Source of the DNA: Arenicellales bacterium
GTDB lineage: Bacteria; Pseudomonadota; Gammaproteobacteria; Arenicellales; JAJDZL01
NCBI GenBank assembly: GCA_958295885.1
Contig: OY282380.1
Coordinates: forward strand, 310,001 to 374,000
DNA: 64,000 nucleotides
Direction: 5' to 3'
This document shows, piece after piece, positions 1-8,150 of this stretch. The translations under genes and the position numbers were made by a program. Each line of letters begins with the position of its first letter. The stretch's first letter is position 1. Below the pieces are notes generated by a model. The model did not search any database. It saw only the letters and a program-made list of their open reading frames with translations, and was not told the DNA's origin.

Positions 1-408
1 GCCGCGATCGCTGTCAATATCAGCGACATTGCGACTAATCGGAACAACATTACCGCTAACCGCAACAGCATCGCTGCCAATCGCGCAAGACTGAGTACAG
101 TGGAGGCTTTAAATTCAGCCCAAAGCACTCGTCTGAACCGCCACGAAAGCAGAATCGGCGCACTCGAACGACGACCGATCAACCCGCCGGTGACTACATG
201 CAGCCCTACCCATAACCAGTTAGTTGCCACGATGGGCGCATTGGGCTGGAATCATGGTGCAATTAGTTTCAACTGTGAGGACTGCCGAGTGACGCGCACA
301 ACCCGCGTCTATCAGACTCGAAACACGGCTACGCTCAGGTGTAAAAACAACGTCCATGTATTCGAAAAATTCATCGGCTCCTGCCCGGAGCCCAACTGCA
401 ATAAATAG
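1..408 (+). CDS. 5'-truncated coiled-coil protein with Cys-rich tail (family A)
   Basis: The frame is open from the first base, so the true start lies outside the window. The visible part begins with four heptads of the form Ile-x-x-Asn-Arg-x-x, with Ile at every seventh residue and Asn three residues later. This is the N-at-d pattern typical of trimeric coiled coils. A more irregular helix follows, then PINPP, then a Cys-rich C-terminus containing CEDC, VYQTRN, TLRC and CPEPNC. The next gene (507-1091) has the same heptad style and a matching VYQTRN/TL.C tail, so the two are paralogues. I do not recognise the family. It may be a scaffold or fibre-like protein; no function is claimed. Confidence 0.55.
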   Translation, partial: AAIAVNISDIATNRNNITANRNSIAANRARLSTVEALNSAQSTRLNRHESRIGALERRPINPPVTTCSPTHNQLVATMGALGWNHGAISFNCEDCRVTRTTRVYQTRNTATLRCKNNVHVFEKFIGSCPEPNCNK

Positions 409-506
409 CGAGTCTCGTCTGAGACTTCTGAAACGTTGCACACGCTCCATTTCCCCGCAAAGCTTAATAATGTTCATAACAGTAAGAAAGAGTTGGCGGT
501 TGAACA

Positions 507-1091
507 ATGGCGAAAGACTCGATTCGGATCTCACTATCGATACCGAAGCTGGTTGTAGACGAGATCGAAAAACTGGCCAAAGCCTATAACTGCTCAAGGT
601 CGGAAGTGATTCGTCTATGCATAAAGCATGGCATTGACGAGGCAGACCGAGCAATGCGCGCAAAAACACCGCATCGGCTGGGACTGCTTGCGACCAATCA
701 AAGAGATATCTCCACCAATCGACTCGACACCGCCGCCAATGCGGCCGCCATTCGCAATATACCCACCATTCCAAACTGCTCACCGATCAGGAGTACTGTG
801 ATCAGCCGAAATCCCGGCAGAGTTTACTATGCCAGCAGATTCGCCAGCACAAATAGATTATGTGCCAGCAGCAGTCCTCTTCCATTAGGCTTAAACAGCG
901 CTTGCTACCGTAGAGTTACCAGAGTAAGCAGAAACATTCAGGTCTATCAAACGCGTAATTCACAGACTCTACAATGTGTGGGCAACATCATTACCTTCTA
1001 TAGCCGCTGCTGTGTGACTTCGACCATCGGCTGTGGGCATACGCCTGCAGGCGTTACTTTTTGCGCACTTCTATTCCCGACGACAAACTAA
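507..1091 (+). CDS. Ribbon-helix-helix protein with heptad coil and Cys-rich tail (family A)
   Basis: The 194-residue product starts with a CopG/Arc-type ribbon-helix-helix domain at residues 5-45: a short strand (IRISLSIP), a helix (VDEIEKLAKAY), then NCSRSEVIRLCI. This domain usually binds DNA as a dimer. Residues 57-75 carry the ISTNRLD/TAANAAA heptads seen in the upstream paralogue. The C-terminal half has several Cys residues and the shared VYQTRNSQTLQC segment. There is no signal peptide, so the protein is probably cytoplasmic. The ATG at 507 is chosen because the domain begins directly after it; a clear Shine-Dalgarno sequence is lacking. An RHH domain joined to an N-at-d coil and a Cys-rich tail is not an architecture I know. 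Confidence 0.6.
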   Translation: MAKDSIRISLSIPKLVVDEIEKLAKAYNCSRSEVIRLCIKHGIDEADRAMRAKTPHRLGLLATNQRDISTNRLDTAANAAAIRNIPTIPNCSPIRSTVISRNPGRVYYASRFASTNRLCASSSPLPLGLNSACYRRVTRVSRNIQVYQTRNSQTLQCVGNIITFYSRCCVTSTIGCGHTPAGVTFCALLFPTTN

Positions 1092-1263
1092 TGGCATCGA
1101 CAGATCGTACATGGAGAGCAGCTCCGCTCGCTCACCAAGTTCTATTGGCATCCAGCAATCGCTCCAACAATATCATTTCGTCGACCCGACTAAATTAGAA
1201 ATTCATGGAAAAGACAGAATCTGCCTGAGAACCATAGAGGGGAATAAACTAAAAACCAAAGTT

Positions 1264-1445
1264 ATGAAGAGAAAATTAAAAATCTTATCTCCCGTAATTG
1301 CTGTCGTCCTATTCTTTTTTCCGCTTGTGGTGGTAGTGTAAAAGATCTAGTCGGGCAGCAAATCACACCGCCGCGCCTACCGATTGATTGTCCAATCGCT
1401 GTCGATTGTTCCAGAGTCCAAACTTCTTATTATCGCTGTCTCTAG
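1264..1445 (+). pseudogene. Small lipoprotein-like gene broken by a frameshift in a T run
   Basis: From the ATG at 1264 the frame encodes a basic start and a hydrophobic stretch, then ends at 1341. Moving back one base at the run TTCTTTTTTCC (1312-1322) continues the signal peptide into a lipobox-like FFSACGGS. It then reads through a Cys-rich tail (DCPIAVDC, VQTSYYRC) to a stop at 1443-1445. The tail resembles the VYQTRN..TL.C region of the two upstream genes. The simplest reading is a one-base indel in a homopolymer, either mutation or sequencing error. Slippage during expression is possible but unproven. Confidence 0.45.
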
Positions 1446-1639
1446 GATGTATCAAAAATTAACTGATCATGATATGACAATTGAACTGACAGCAACAATT
1501 CAAGCCGGTAACATAAATGTTTTTAATTCGAGCTGCTGGTGCCACATTTCTATCCCTTAAATTGAAATTCACCTCGTGAAACGTTCAAAACTTCAAAATC
1601 GATCACGGAATTTGGGATTAATGAATACCACGCGATGCA

Positions 1640-2140
1640 ATGCCTTTAAATCGACCTAAGTGCATTGTTGAAAGTCTCTGCTTAGAAACTGATGGATTTA
1701 ACTTGCTACTTGCACTGAATTGGCTCACTTTCGCTTTTTTTGTCTGGATTACGCTGGAATTAGCATATCTTGATCATATCTCTAATCTATTGCCAAATAG
1801 CCATACCTTAGCATTGCTGATCACAGGTCTGACACTGAACTTGAATGGGCTGTTCGTACAATGGACGGACGCGACTCTTGGGTGTGTCGTGAGCTATATT
1901 GGTTGCCGTGCTTACCATGACATCCAGCTTCGTTGCTGCGGCATCGCCGGCATTGGTTTAGGCGATGCCAAGTACTTAGCGGCCTTGGCGGCTTGGTTCG
2001 GAATTCAAGCAGTTCCCTTTTTGTTGGTTGGTGCATCGATCTGCAGCCTTATCGGCTACTGGCACCGAACAGAAAAACCTTTCGGAGTGGGCCTAAGCAT
2101 TAGTGCAATAGTATTTTGGATTTTCACATCAACAATTTGA
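1640..2140 (+). CDS. A24-family prepilin peptidase (TadV/PilD-like)
   Basis: The 166-residue polytopic membrane protein carries both aspartate motifs of the A24 aspartic prepilin peptidases. The first is LAYLDHISNLLPN near residues 42-54. The second is GIGLGDAKYLAAL near residue 108, matching the family GxGDxK motif. These enzymes cut the leader of type IV pilin-like precursors at the cytoplasmic face of the inner membrane. The length fits the peptidase core without the N-terminal methylase domain of PilD. No pilin or secretion ATPase gene is adjacent; the conjugation cluster starts about 1.1 kb downstream. The start codon is uncertain because an N-terminal extension precedes the first clear helix. 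Confidence 0.7.
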   Translation: MPLNRPKCIVESLCLETDGFNLLLALNWLTFAFFVWITLELAYLDHISNLLPNSHTLALLITGLTLNLNGLFVQWTDATLGCVVSYIGCRAYHDIQLRCCGIAGIGLGDAKYLAALAAWFGIQAVPFLLVGASICSLIGYWHRTEKPFGVGLSISAIVFWIFTSTI

Positions 2141-2390
2141 TGGAACCCCAATTTAGAAATCTTGTTTATTCTAGCTGTCGAATTCGGATAAAGCCCTGAG
2201 TTTACTTAGCACTGGAATCGATCAAAATTTAGAGCTTCTGCTTTATTTCGCTTTACTTAAAATCCAAAACCGACAACAACACAGCGACATGGGTCAGAAC
2301 TTTCTCTACACTGAAAAATAACATCCGTCGTTATTTTTCAACGCTCCTAGATACTCGTGCCAATTGATGCCAAAATTAAACATAAATTGA

Positions 2391-3236
2391 TTGAAGATTA
2401 AACAATTTAAACTTTTCGACGATCAATTAAATTCGAATCTTATGAATCAAATTGATAGCGAAAGTGTGCAAGTACAAATTGAAAACTCCTCTGACAATGT
2501 CGCTGATCGATCCATTCAGCTGCCAAAAAAGTTGATTTCCTCTCGAATGTGGCTCGTTGCATTTGCAGTCGTTATTGTATTGGGCACAACAATAGCGGTA
2601 ATTTTTCTTATCCCGTCGACAAATATCAATTCACAAAGCATAGCTGTGCAATCCAAAAAGTTCATGACAGCTGAATCAGCACCATTCGCCAACATCCAAG
2701 ATCAAGACGGGATTCATTCTGCTCATTCCTCATCCCAGAGTCTAAATTCTGTACAAATTCAAACGAAATCCGAAATGCAAATTGAATCGCAAATGATTGC
2801 CCTGCTCAATGAAACGAGAATGAAACTGACAGATATTAATGAAGGAATAATTTCGTTGAATCAGCACTATGAGGTTCTAGAACCAATCAATGATCAACTG
2901 GCCTTGATATTGATGAATCAAAATGATATTACTGGTAATTTGAACGCTCGGATCTCGAATCTACAAACGTCAATCGAAATTTTAACCAATCAAGTTTCGA
3001 TTGAATCAACGCCCAAAATAGATCCGTCGAATGAGATCCCTCCGTTTCGACTCGTATCCATTGACCTTTGGAACAACACCTGGTACGCAGTTCTCGAACT
3101 TGAAGGAATAATTACGATGATCGAACCTAGTGCAGTTCGAGCCGGATGGCAACTGGTGAGTGTTGATCCACTATCACAATCGGCCAAATTTCTCTCTGAC
3201 TCAGGAAAAGAAGTACGCTTAAGTGTAAAAGGCTGA
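2391..3236 (+). CDS. Single-span membrane protein with coiled coil, ICE-associated
   Basis: The 281-residue product has a hydrophilic cytoplasmic head, one transmembrane helix near residues 52-75 and a long helical periplasmic region (about 120-205, with NQHYEVLEPINDQLAL and regular hydrophobic spacing). A compact C-terminal domain follows, with a beta-rich pattern ending SGKEVRLSVKG. That end recalls the PilP/GspC-type domains of secretion machines, but the resemblance is weak. The likely start is TTG at 2391; an ATG lies within the same N-terminus at 2436. It stands 51 bp upstream of the first recognisable ICE transfer gene and probably belongs to the same transcription unit. Confidence 0.5.
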   Translation: MKIKQFKLFDDQLNSNLMNQIDSESVQVQIENSSDNVADRSIQLPKKLISSRMWLVAFAVVIVLGTTIAVIFLIPSTNINSQSIAVQSKKFMTAESAPFANIQDQDGIHSAHSSSQSLNSVQIQTKSEMQIESQMIALLNETRMKLTDINEGIISLNQHYEVLEPINDQLALILMNQNDITGNLNARISNLQTSIEILTNQVSIESTPKIDPSNEIPPFRLVSIDLWNNTWYAVLELEGIITMIEPSAVRAGWQLVSVDPLSQSAKFLSDSGKEVRLSVKG

Positions 3237-3287
3237 GTACTCAACGGTTCACAGAATCAAAATCGACCAGACGAATAATTTTCTGAG

Positions 3288-3929
3288 TTGAAAATCTTAA
3301 TCGCCATAAGTCTATTGTTTATTTGTACGGTCGCATTTGGCCAAGATGCAGTGCAGTCTTCGGTGGGTGCCCAACCTACAATTTCAGAGTCATTGGTTCG
3401 AAAAGCCAAAATTCTGAATATTTCTGTTGAAGAAGTCAGCTTGCTGGAAAATTTGAAGCACAAATATCAAGGTGTCCTCTCTTCAGATCTTTCTCCGCTG
3501 GAATGGCTGGGAATTTTTGCAGAATCGGACTCACAACGAAAAAAGTATGCACAGTTGCTAGCAGAACAACAAATGTCAATTTTGACTGCGATTTCGAAGT
3601 TCGAAACTGCTTATTTGGATGCTTTGAACAAACTCGCGAACAGCGGGGTTGAAAACCAGATTGTTGGGAAACACTTAGCTCTCATAACTCCTTTTTCCTG
3701 CAACGAAGACGTAGCCTGCCAAGAATATCTACAGACTGCTTTAGAACATATGCAACAAGGAGGTAAGTTAGACATCTACATTCAGGGGATCAGTTCGAAT
3801 GCTGAACTACGGTTATGGGCATCTACTCATCGAATTTCGTTTAAAAAAATTGAGTCGAAGCAAGTTACTATCAACCACGCTGATACTCGTTTCCGCAACT
3901 TAAAAAGTGGAATCTACATATCCAATTGA
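3288..3929 (+). CDS. ICE protein, TIGR03759 (PFL_4693) family
   Basis: The 213-residue product has a signal peptide (basic start, hydrophobic core, cleavage near AFGQ). It also has the signature stretch of the TIGR03759 integrating-conjugative-element family, here LSPLEWLGIFAESDSQRKKY at residues 68-87. Members are periplasmic, of unknown biochemical role, and occur in PFL/ICEclc-type elements. The C-terminal part, with a Cys pair (CNEDVAC), looks like a thioredoxin-like or adaptor fold. Translation starts at TTG 3288. In relatives this gene is normally followed by a lytic transglycosylase and the coupling protein TraD; here it is followed directly by the RAQPRD gene. Confidence 0.75.
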   Translation: MKILIAISLLFICTVAFGQDAVQSSVGAQPTISESLVRKAKILNISVEEVSLLENLKHKYQGVLSSDLSPLEWLGIFAESDSQRKKYAQLLAEQQMSILTAISKFETAYLDALNKLANSGVENQIVGKHLALITPFSCNEDVACQEYLQTALEHMQQGGKLDIYIQGISSNAELRLWASTHRISFKKIESKQVTINHADTRFRNLKSGIYISN

Positions 3930-4048
3930 CGCGCAGACTGAACTGCGAAGACAGCCCGGTACCCTAAATCAGGAGCTTCAATGAAATTCCTACCATTGAG
4001 GTTTGAATTTAAATCTTCGTGTTCATTCTTGTTCAATATAAAAATTCT

Positions 4049-4444
4049 ATGTTGAAATTTCGTGCAACACCAATTCTTGTTCAGTTACTGGTACCTCTGA
4101 TTGCAAGTTGTTCGACAAAACCTGATCCGATTTCAAATTTCACACCAAGTCAACCAATTGTTCAAACCGTGATTACAGAGCCAACTTCAAAAGCAGATGT
4201 GGCAGCCCGCATGCAGTCTGAAGAAAAAAAAGTGTTATTCAGATTAGTACGTGAAATTGAGGAGCTAGAGGTTCTTATTGACGAAGCAAATTTAAAAGCG
4301 AATCCAAATTCACGCATTAAATTTGACTATGAGCAACTCAAAGATGACCTTCTATTAATTACTCAGGGAATTCACGCACACATTCGCATCTCAGACTTTA
4401 CTCCTAGAACTCTCAAACCCATCGTCGGACAATATGGCAGATAA
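4049..4444 (+). CDS. ICE protein, RAQPRD family lipoprotein
   Basis: The product matches the RAQPRD family (TIGR01690) of ICE transfer clusters: a helical segment rich in Arg/Glu (LVREIEELEVLIDEANLKA), then FDYEQLKDDL, and a C-terminal PRTLKPIVGQYGR. The family-naming RAQPRD motif is diverged to SDFTPRT here. Starting at ATG 4049 gives a 131-residue precursor with a lipobox LIASC, so it should be a lipoprotein; an upstream ATG at 4019 would bury the signal peptide. It stands immediately before DUF3262, as in canonical elements. Its exact role in mating-pair formation is not known. Confidence 0.78.
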   Translation: MLKFRATPILVQLLVPLIASCSTKPDPISNFTPSQPIVQTVITEPTSKADVAARMQSEEKKVLFRLVREIEELEVLIDEANLKANPNSRIKFDYEQLKDDLLLITQGIHAHIRISDFTPRTLKPIVGQYGR

Positions 4445-4446
4445 AA

Positions 4447-4668
4447 ATGAATGGTTTACTCAATAGTTCTGAAGTAGCTCTCAACGTAATTCACTCCATC
4501 ATTGTTGGAACTCTCGTTTCAACTTCGATTTTTTGGTGGACTTGGATTGTGTACGCTTCACTTGAACAATTGCAAAAAAATCAAATTAGTTTTTTCGAAT
4601 TACTCGTTAAATGCTTCCGTTCTCTGATGGTTACCCTGCTCATGCTGACTGTTACTACATTTCTCTGA
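4447..4668 (+). CDS. ICE membrane protein, DUF3262 (TIGR03758) family
   Basis: A 73-residue protein with two transmembrane helices (about 15-38 and 54-72) separated by a short polar loop. The pattern WWTWIVYASLEQLQ followed by FFELLVKCFRSLM matches the small DUF3262 proteins found between RAQPRD and DUF2976 in PFL-type ICEs. It lies 2 bp after the RAQPRD gene and 1 bp before the DUF2976 gene, which indicates translational coupling. It is probably an inner-membrane component of the transfer channel or pilus base; no enzymatic motif is visible. Confidence 0.78.
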   Translation: MNGLLNSSEVALNVIHSIIVGTLVSTSIFWWTWIVYASLEQLQKNQISFFELLVKCFRSLMVTLLMLTVTTFL

Positions 4669-4669
4669 G

Positions 4670-5068
4670 ATGAGTATTCTTCGTACGCGAAAAGGAAACA
4701 AGTTTCGTTGGCATTCAGTTGCACTCACATTGATTCTAGCAGTTGTTTACCTCTATATCGCTACTGACTTACAGGCCGCTCTACCAACGCCTCCCAAGGT
4801 TGGCAGTATCAATTTTAGCGAAGATGACCCTATTGGCTACATTGTGGGCTCAATTAGATACATTATTTTTCTAGGCCTGACAATTGTCGTGGTTTTTGCA
4901 TTAATTGGATTTTCCAGTGGACTGATCGCTGAAGTTAACGAAGCTAGAAAAAATGGTGAATGGGGACGATTCGCGATCTATTTTGGAGCTGGGATTTTTG
5001 TGGTCCTGGTAGTCATATTTGGTGCATGGTGGGGCTCTGAAAGACTAAGCGAGATAATCAACATATGA
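4670..5068 (+). CDS. ICE membrane protein, DUF2976 (TIGR03745), VirB2/VirB3-like position
   Basis: A 132-residue inner-membrane protein with an N-terminal signal or helix at 15-35, a processing-site-like AALPTPPKVG, and two further transmembrane helices (about 60-82 and 100-122). This layout is that of the DUF2976 family, which occupies a pilin-like position in ICE type IV secretion clusters. The last four bases overlap the start of the next gene (ATGA at 5065-5068). The role as pilin or pilus-assembly membrane protein is inferred from position and topology, not shown. Confidence 0.78.
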   Translation: MSILRTRKGNKFRWHSVALTLILAVVYLYIATDLQAALPTPPKVGSINFSEDDPIGYIVGSIRYIIFLGLTIVVVFALIGFSSGLIAEVNEARKNGEWGRFAIYFGAGIFVVLVVIFGAWWGSERLSEIINI

Positions 5069-5418
5069 AATCACTTCCTCCCGTCTCTAAACTAGACTAT
5101 GAAACGCCCCTTTACAAGGGATGTGGTAGCACCGAATTGTTCGCAACGACCCTGGTAGTAGGATGTATATGGTTGCCGCTCGCTTTAATTATTGGCTACT
5201 CTGTCTTCAGTGGTAATCATGCATTGTTTTTAGCATTTGCAGCGTTCTCTCCAGGAACGATATTTTCGGTGGCCGCTCTCGCAAACACAAAATATCTGTT
5301 TGTGGCAGGTAAACCTGAATACTGGCACATTCAGAAAATTTATTGCTCAATTCATCCAGCATTCTCGTCAAACCTTGTGTACAAATCAGGATGCTGGTCG
5401 ACTGTAAGACGAGATTAG
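5065..5418 (+). CDS. ICE protein, DUF3487 (TIGR03750) family
   Basis: A 117-residue protein with the family hallmark near the N-terminus (ETPLYKGCGSTELFATTL) and two transmembrane helices at about 28-48 and 54-75. DUF3487 proteins sit between DUF2976 and the VirB8-like DUF2895 protein in PFL-type elements, as here. By position and size they resemble VirB3-type inner-membrane subunits. The start overlaps the stop of the previous gene by four bases, and the next gene follows after 3 bp. Confidence 0.78.
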   Translation: MKSLPPVSKLDYETPLYKGCGSTELFATTLVVGCIWLPLALIIGYSVFSGNHALFLAFAAFSPGTIFSVAALANTKYLFVAGKPEYWHIQKIYCSIHPAFSSNLVYKSGCWSTVRRD

Positions 5419-5421
5419 TTC

Positions 5422-6042
5422 ATGGTTCGATATATTCACGCTGATTCTAATCTCTACAGCCACATACGCACGCTGCGATTAATCACGGTCTTTCTAGCTG
5501 CTGGTTTACTGATAGCTCTATTCGGCTGGCACCATGCAACAAGGGTACAACGTATCAGCATACCGCCAAATTTGACTTATGGTGGGGAGGTTAAACTCAA
5601 TTCAATTCACCCTTGGGAAGTCTACAGTTTTGCAGGGTATATCTGGCAGCAACTAAATCGTTGCCCTATCGATTGTTATCAGGACTTTCCGAAAAACTTA
5701 GATAGACTGACCGCATTCATCACTCCTGAATTTAAGACTTGGTTAAAACAAAATAACGAAAAAAAAGCCGCAGAGTTACTAGGTCGAACACGGTACATTC
5801 TAGCTCTTCATACAAACCACGTCTCGCATTCGGTAATTGAAGAAAATCCCAAGCAGTGGAAAGTAACAATTGATGTCGAGCTGAGGGAACACATCGGCGG
5901 GGTTGAAGTAAAGAATGCTCGTATTCGTTACTTTCTGCGAGTAATTGCGTTGTCTATTGATCCAGAATTCAACCCATGGGGACTCCTACTAGATTCAATG
6001 CCTGACAATCCCGAAAGACTGCTACTTCCCGATACTAAATGA
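5422..6042 (+). CDS. VirB8-like ICE protein, DUF2895 (TIGR03746)
   Basis: The 206-residue product has a short cytoplasmic tail, one transmembrane helix at about 21-41 and a periplasmic domain, the topology of VirB8-type core subunits. The periplasmic part has family-like features, including SFAGYIWQQLNRCP and a Cys pair (CPIDC). The C-terminus has the alternating pattern expected of an NTF2-like fold (WKVTIDVELREH). It is part of the tight transfer operon and overlaps the next gene by four bases (ATGA, 6039-6042). VirB8 proteins nucleate the inner-membrane complex with the VirB9- and VirB10-like proteins encoded just downstream. Confidence 0.75.
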   Translation: MVRYIHADSNLYSHIRTLRLITVFLAAGLLIALFGWHHATRVQRISIPPNLTYGGEVKLNSIHPWEVYSFAGYIWQQLNRCPIDCYQDFPKNLDRLTAFITPEFKTWLKQNNEKKAAELLGRTRYILALHTNHVSHSVIEENPKQWKVTIDVELREHIGGVEVKNARIRYFLRVIALSIDPEFNPWGLLLDSMPDNPERLLLPDTK

Positions 6043-6854
6043 AGAATAAATTGTTCGCATGTACTTCGAAGTTTTTGTCGCTTTGGTTAATCCAAGCATT
6101 TGTACTGGCACTAGCTGGCCCAGTTACCCACAATTGGCCGATAAATCCAATTGACTTAGACCTTTCAGTTGGCATTGAGCAAGAAATTTCCATTCTAGAT
6201 GCTGAGAAGATTCAAATTGGCGTGCCCAACAAAATTGAAAAGAATCTAAACATCGAAATTCTAAGCAACCACATGTGGCTCACAGCACTCAAAGAATTCG
6301 AAAAATCTCGAATAATTCTATTTGCGCAACCGCATGGAAGACTAATTCTTCAAGTTAGTGCTGTTAGTTCCGAACTATCAAACCAAAAGATTACAATTCA
6401 ACCCCCCACGGAGCCCATTTCACCCGCTTTCGATTACCCAAGCTTTCCGAGCTATGGTTATGTCACTCTTGCACGATGGGTAGTTCAACAATTGTATGCT
6501 CCATCAAGGCTGTTATCCGAACTCGAAGGTGTAAGTCGAATACCGGTTGAAAATAGTGAATTTGATTTTTTTAGATGCGGAGCAAAAATCCCTAGTCTAT
6601 GTGCCGGCGGTGTAGTTGCAACTCCCATTGCGAGTTGGCAGTCCACAAACTATTATGTATCTGCTGTCGCCATACAGAACAAACTGACTGAACCCGTGGT
6701 GTTGGATGCAAGGGAACTACGTGGAAACTGGCGTGCCGCTACTTTCGTCCACAGCCTACTGCGACCTGAGGGATATGTCGGAGACAACACCGTCTTGATT
6801 TTAATATCAGATTTTCCACTCGAATACGCGATGAAAAAATCGCTTAAACACTGA
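6039..6854 (+). CDS. VirB9-like ICE protein, DUF3438 (TIGR03749)
   Basis: A 271-residue secreted protein: signal peptide at 1-27, an N-terminal beta-rich domain, then a conserved C-terminal section with VVLDARELRGNWRAATF followed by LRPEGYVGDNTVLILIS. The latter is the recognisable DUF3438/TIGR03749 hallmark. The family takes the VirB9/TraK position, forming the periplasmic to outer-membrane core with VirB10 and a small lipoprotein, both encoded next. Cys residues at about 179 and 188 (FRCG, PSLCAGG) could form a disulfide. The next gene follows after 3 bp. Confidence 0.78.
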   Translation: MKNKLFACTSKFLSLWLIQAFVLALAGPVTHNWPINPIDLDLSVGIEQEISILDAEKIQIGVPNKIEKNLNIEILSNHMWLTALKEFEKSRIILFAQPHGRLILQVSAVSSELSNQKITIQPPTEPISPAFDYPSFPSYGYVTLARWVVQQLYAPSRLLSELEGVSRIPVENSEFDFFRCGAKIPSLCAGGVVATPIASWQSTNYYVSAVAIQNKLTEPVVLDARELRGNWRAATFVHSLLRPEGYVGDNTVLILISDFPLEYAMKKSLKH

Positions 6855-6857
6855 ATT

Positions 6858-8150
6858 TTGCGAACATTCTTTTGGTTAACAACAGCACTGATTGTAGGAG
6901 TCATATTTTGGATCAATTTGACGAGTGATGAACGATCGAACGAAAACGATACAAAGTTTTCTGGGAAAAGCCGAAATAACTTGGAACTTTCCCTATTGAC
7001 TGATCGAGATAGTGCCGCTGAAGAAGTTCGCGCCGTTGCCACAAAAATTTCAAATTTAGAACAATCCATTGAACAGCAGCATTCACAAAATAATTTCGAA
7101 AGAAGCAAACTTCGGTCGGAGTATCTAGGATTAATTAACGATGTTCACTCAACACTCGAGTCAATTAATCGGGATCTAGCAAATCAACAATTTAATCAGA
7201 ATGTTGAATCTCTGGAATCTCGCTTGGAACTATTAGAATCTTACTATCAGCAACAGGATGCGGATGTTTATGTGGAACAAAAGACATCATCTAAATTCAT
7301 ATGGCATGAATCAGATGAAAATTTTGTTGATTCATTTGGACTCACATTGAGCAATCAGGTAGAATCACAACATCAATTCAGTGCCTTGACTGATGAATCT
7401 GACAATGTAAATCCTCACTACACTATCCCACCCACTACAACATTGCTAAATGCGACTGCACTGACCGCATTAGTTGGTCGAATTCCTGTAAGCGGAAATC
7501 TGCAAGATCCTTGGAGATTTAAGATCATTATCGGTTCCGAAAATCTGGCAGCAAATGGGCATAAAATTCCGGGATTGTCAGGCATGTTGGCTGCAGGAAC
7601 TGCTCGAGGCGACCTAACCCTTTCCTGCGTGTCAGGAAACATCGATGTTGCTACATTCATTTTTTCAGACGGGTCAATTCACACTACGAAAAAAAATATC
7701 AATACTGAAACAATATTTTCAGGCTTGGGGTGGATTTCGGATGAATTCGGCAATCCATGCATACCTGGAGAACTGAAATCTAATGCAATGAATTTCTTAG
7801 CCCAATCCACACTAATTAACTCCCTGGGAGCAACCGCTGAAGCTCTAGCAAACGCTCAAACCCAGACCACTACGATTGGAAACAGTGGCGACAAAATTGA
7901 AGCTATCACAGGAAATCTGGATGATTATTTTGCAGGTTATGCAGTTAGCGAAAGCTTAAGTGGAGTCGCTAACTGGGTTACTGACCGCCAGTTAGGTTCG
8001 TTTGACGCGATTTATATTCCAGCAGGTAAACCTGTAGCAATTCATATTGAAGAACCGCTGTATATAGACTACACGCCTATTTCGAGAAAAGTAAAGAACT
8101 TTGAAAAACAAACACACTCTAGCTATACCAATAACAGCCGGATTGACTAG
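6858..8150 (+). CDS. VirB10/TraB-like ICE core protein (TIGR03752)
   Basis: The 430-residue product has a transmembrane helix near residues 4-22, a coiled-coil region (about 60-130) and a large C-terminal VirB10-type domain. The domain shows LVGRIPVSGNLQDPWRFKII, GLSGMLAAGTARGDLTL, GLGWISDEFGNPCIPGEL and a closing ESLSGVANWVTDRQLGSFD with YIPAGK. These match the TraB proteins of PFL-type ICEs. VirB10 spans both membranes and gates the channel. Start is TTG at 6858. Its 3' end overlaps the following lipoprotein gene by 50 bp. Confidence 0.82.
   Translation: MRTFFWLTTALIVGVIFWINLTSDERSNENDTKFSGKSRNNLELSLLTDRDSAAEEVRAVATKISNLEQSIEQQHSQNNFERSKLRSEYLGLINDVHSTLESINRDLANQQFNQNVESLESRLELLESYYQQQDADVYVEQKTSSKFIWHESDENFVDSFGLTLSNQVESQHQFSALTDESDNVNPHYTIPPTTTLLNATALTALVGRIPVSGNLQDPWRFKIIIGSENLAANGHKIPGLSGMLAAGTARGDLTLSCVSGNIDVATFIFSDGSIHTTKKNINTETIFSGLGWISDEFGNPCIPGELKSNAMNFLAQSTLINSLGATAEALANAQTQTTTIGNSGDKIEAITGNLDDYFAGYAVSESLSGVANWVTDRQLGSFDAIYIPAGKPVAIHIEEPLYIDYTPISRKVKNFEKQTHSSYTNNSRID

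Noticed and set aside
220..783. Long minus-strand frame across the left-end genes
   Set aside because: It is antisense to the two plus-strand paralogues, whose heptads and RHH domain give real coding evidence.
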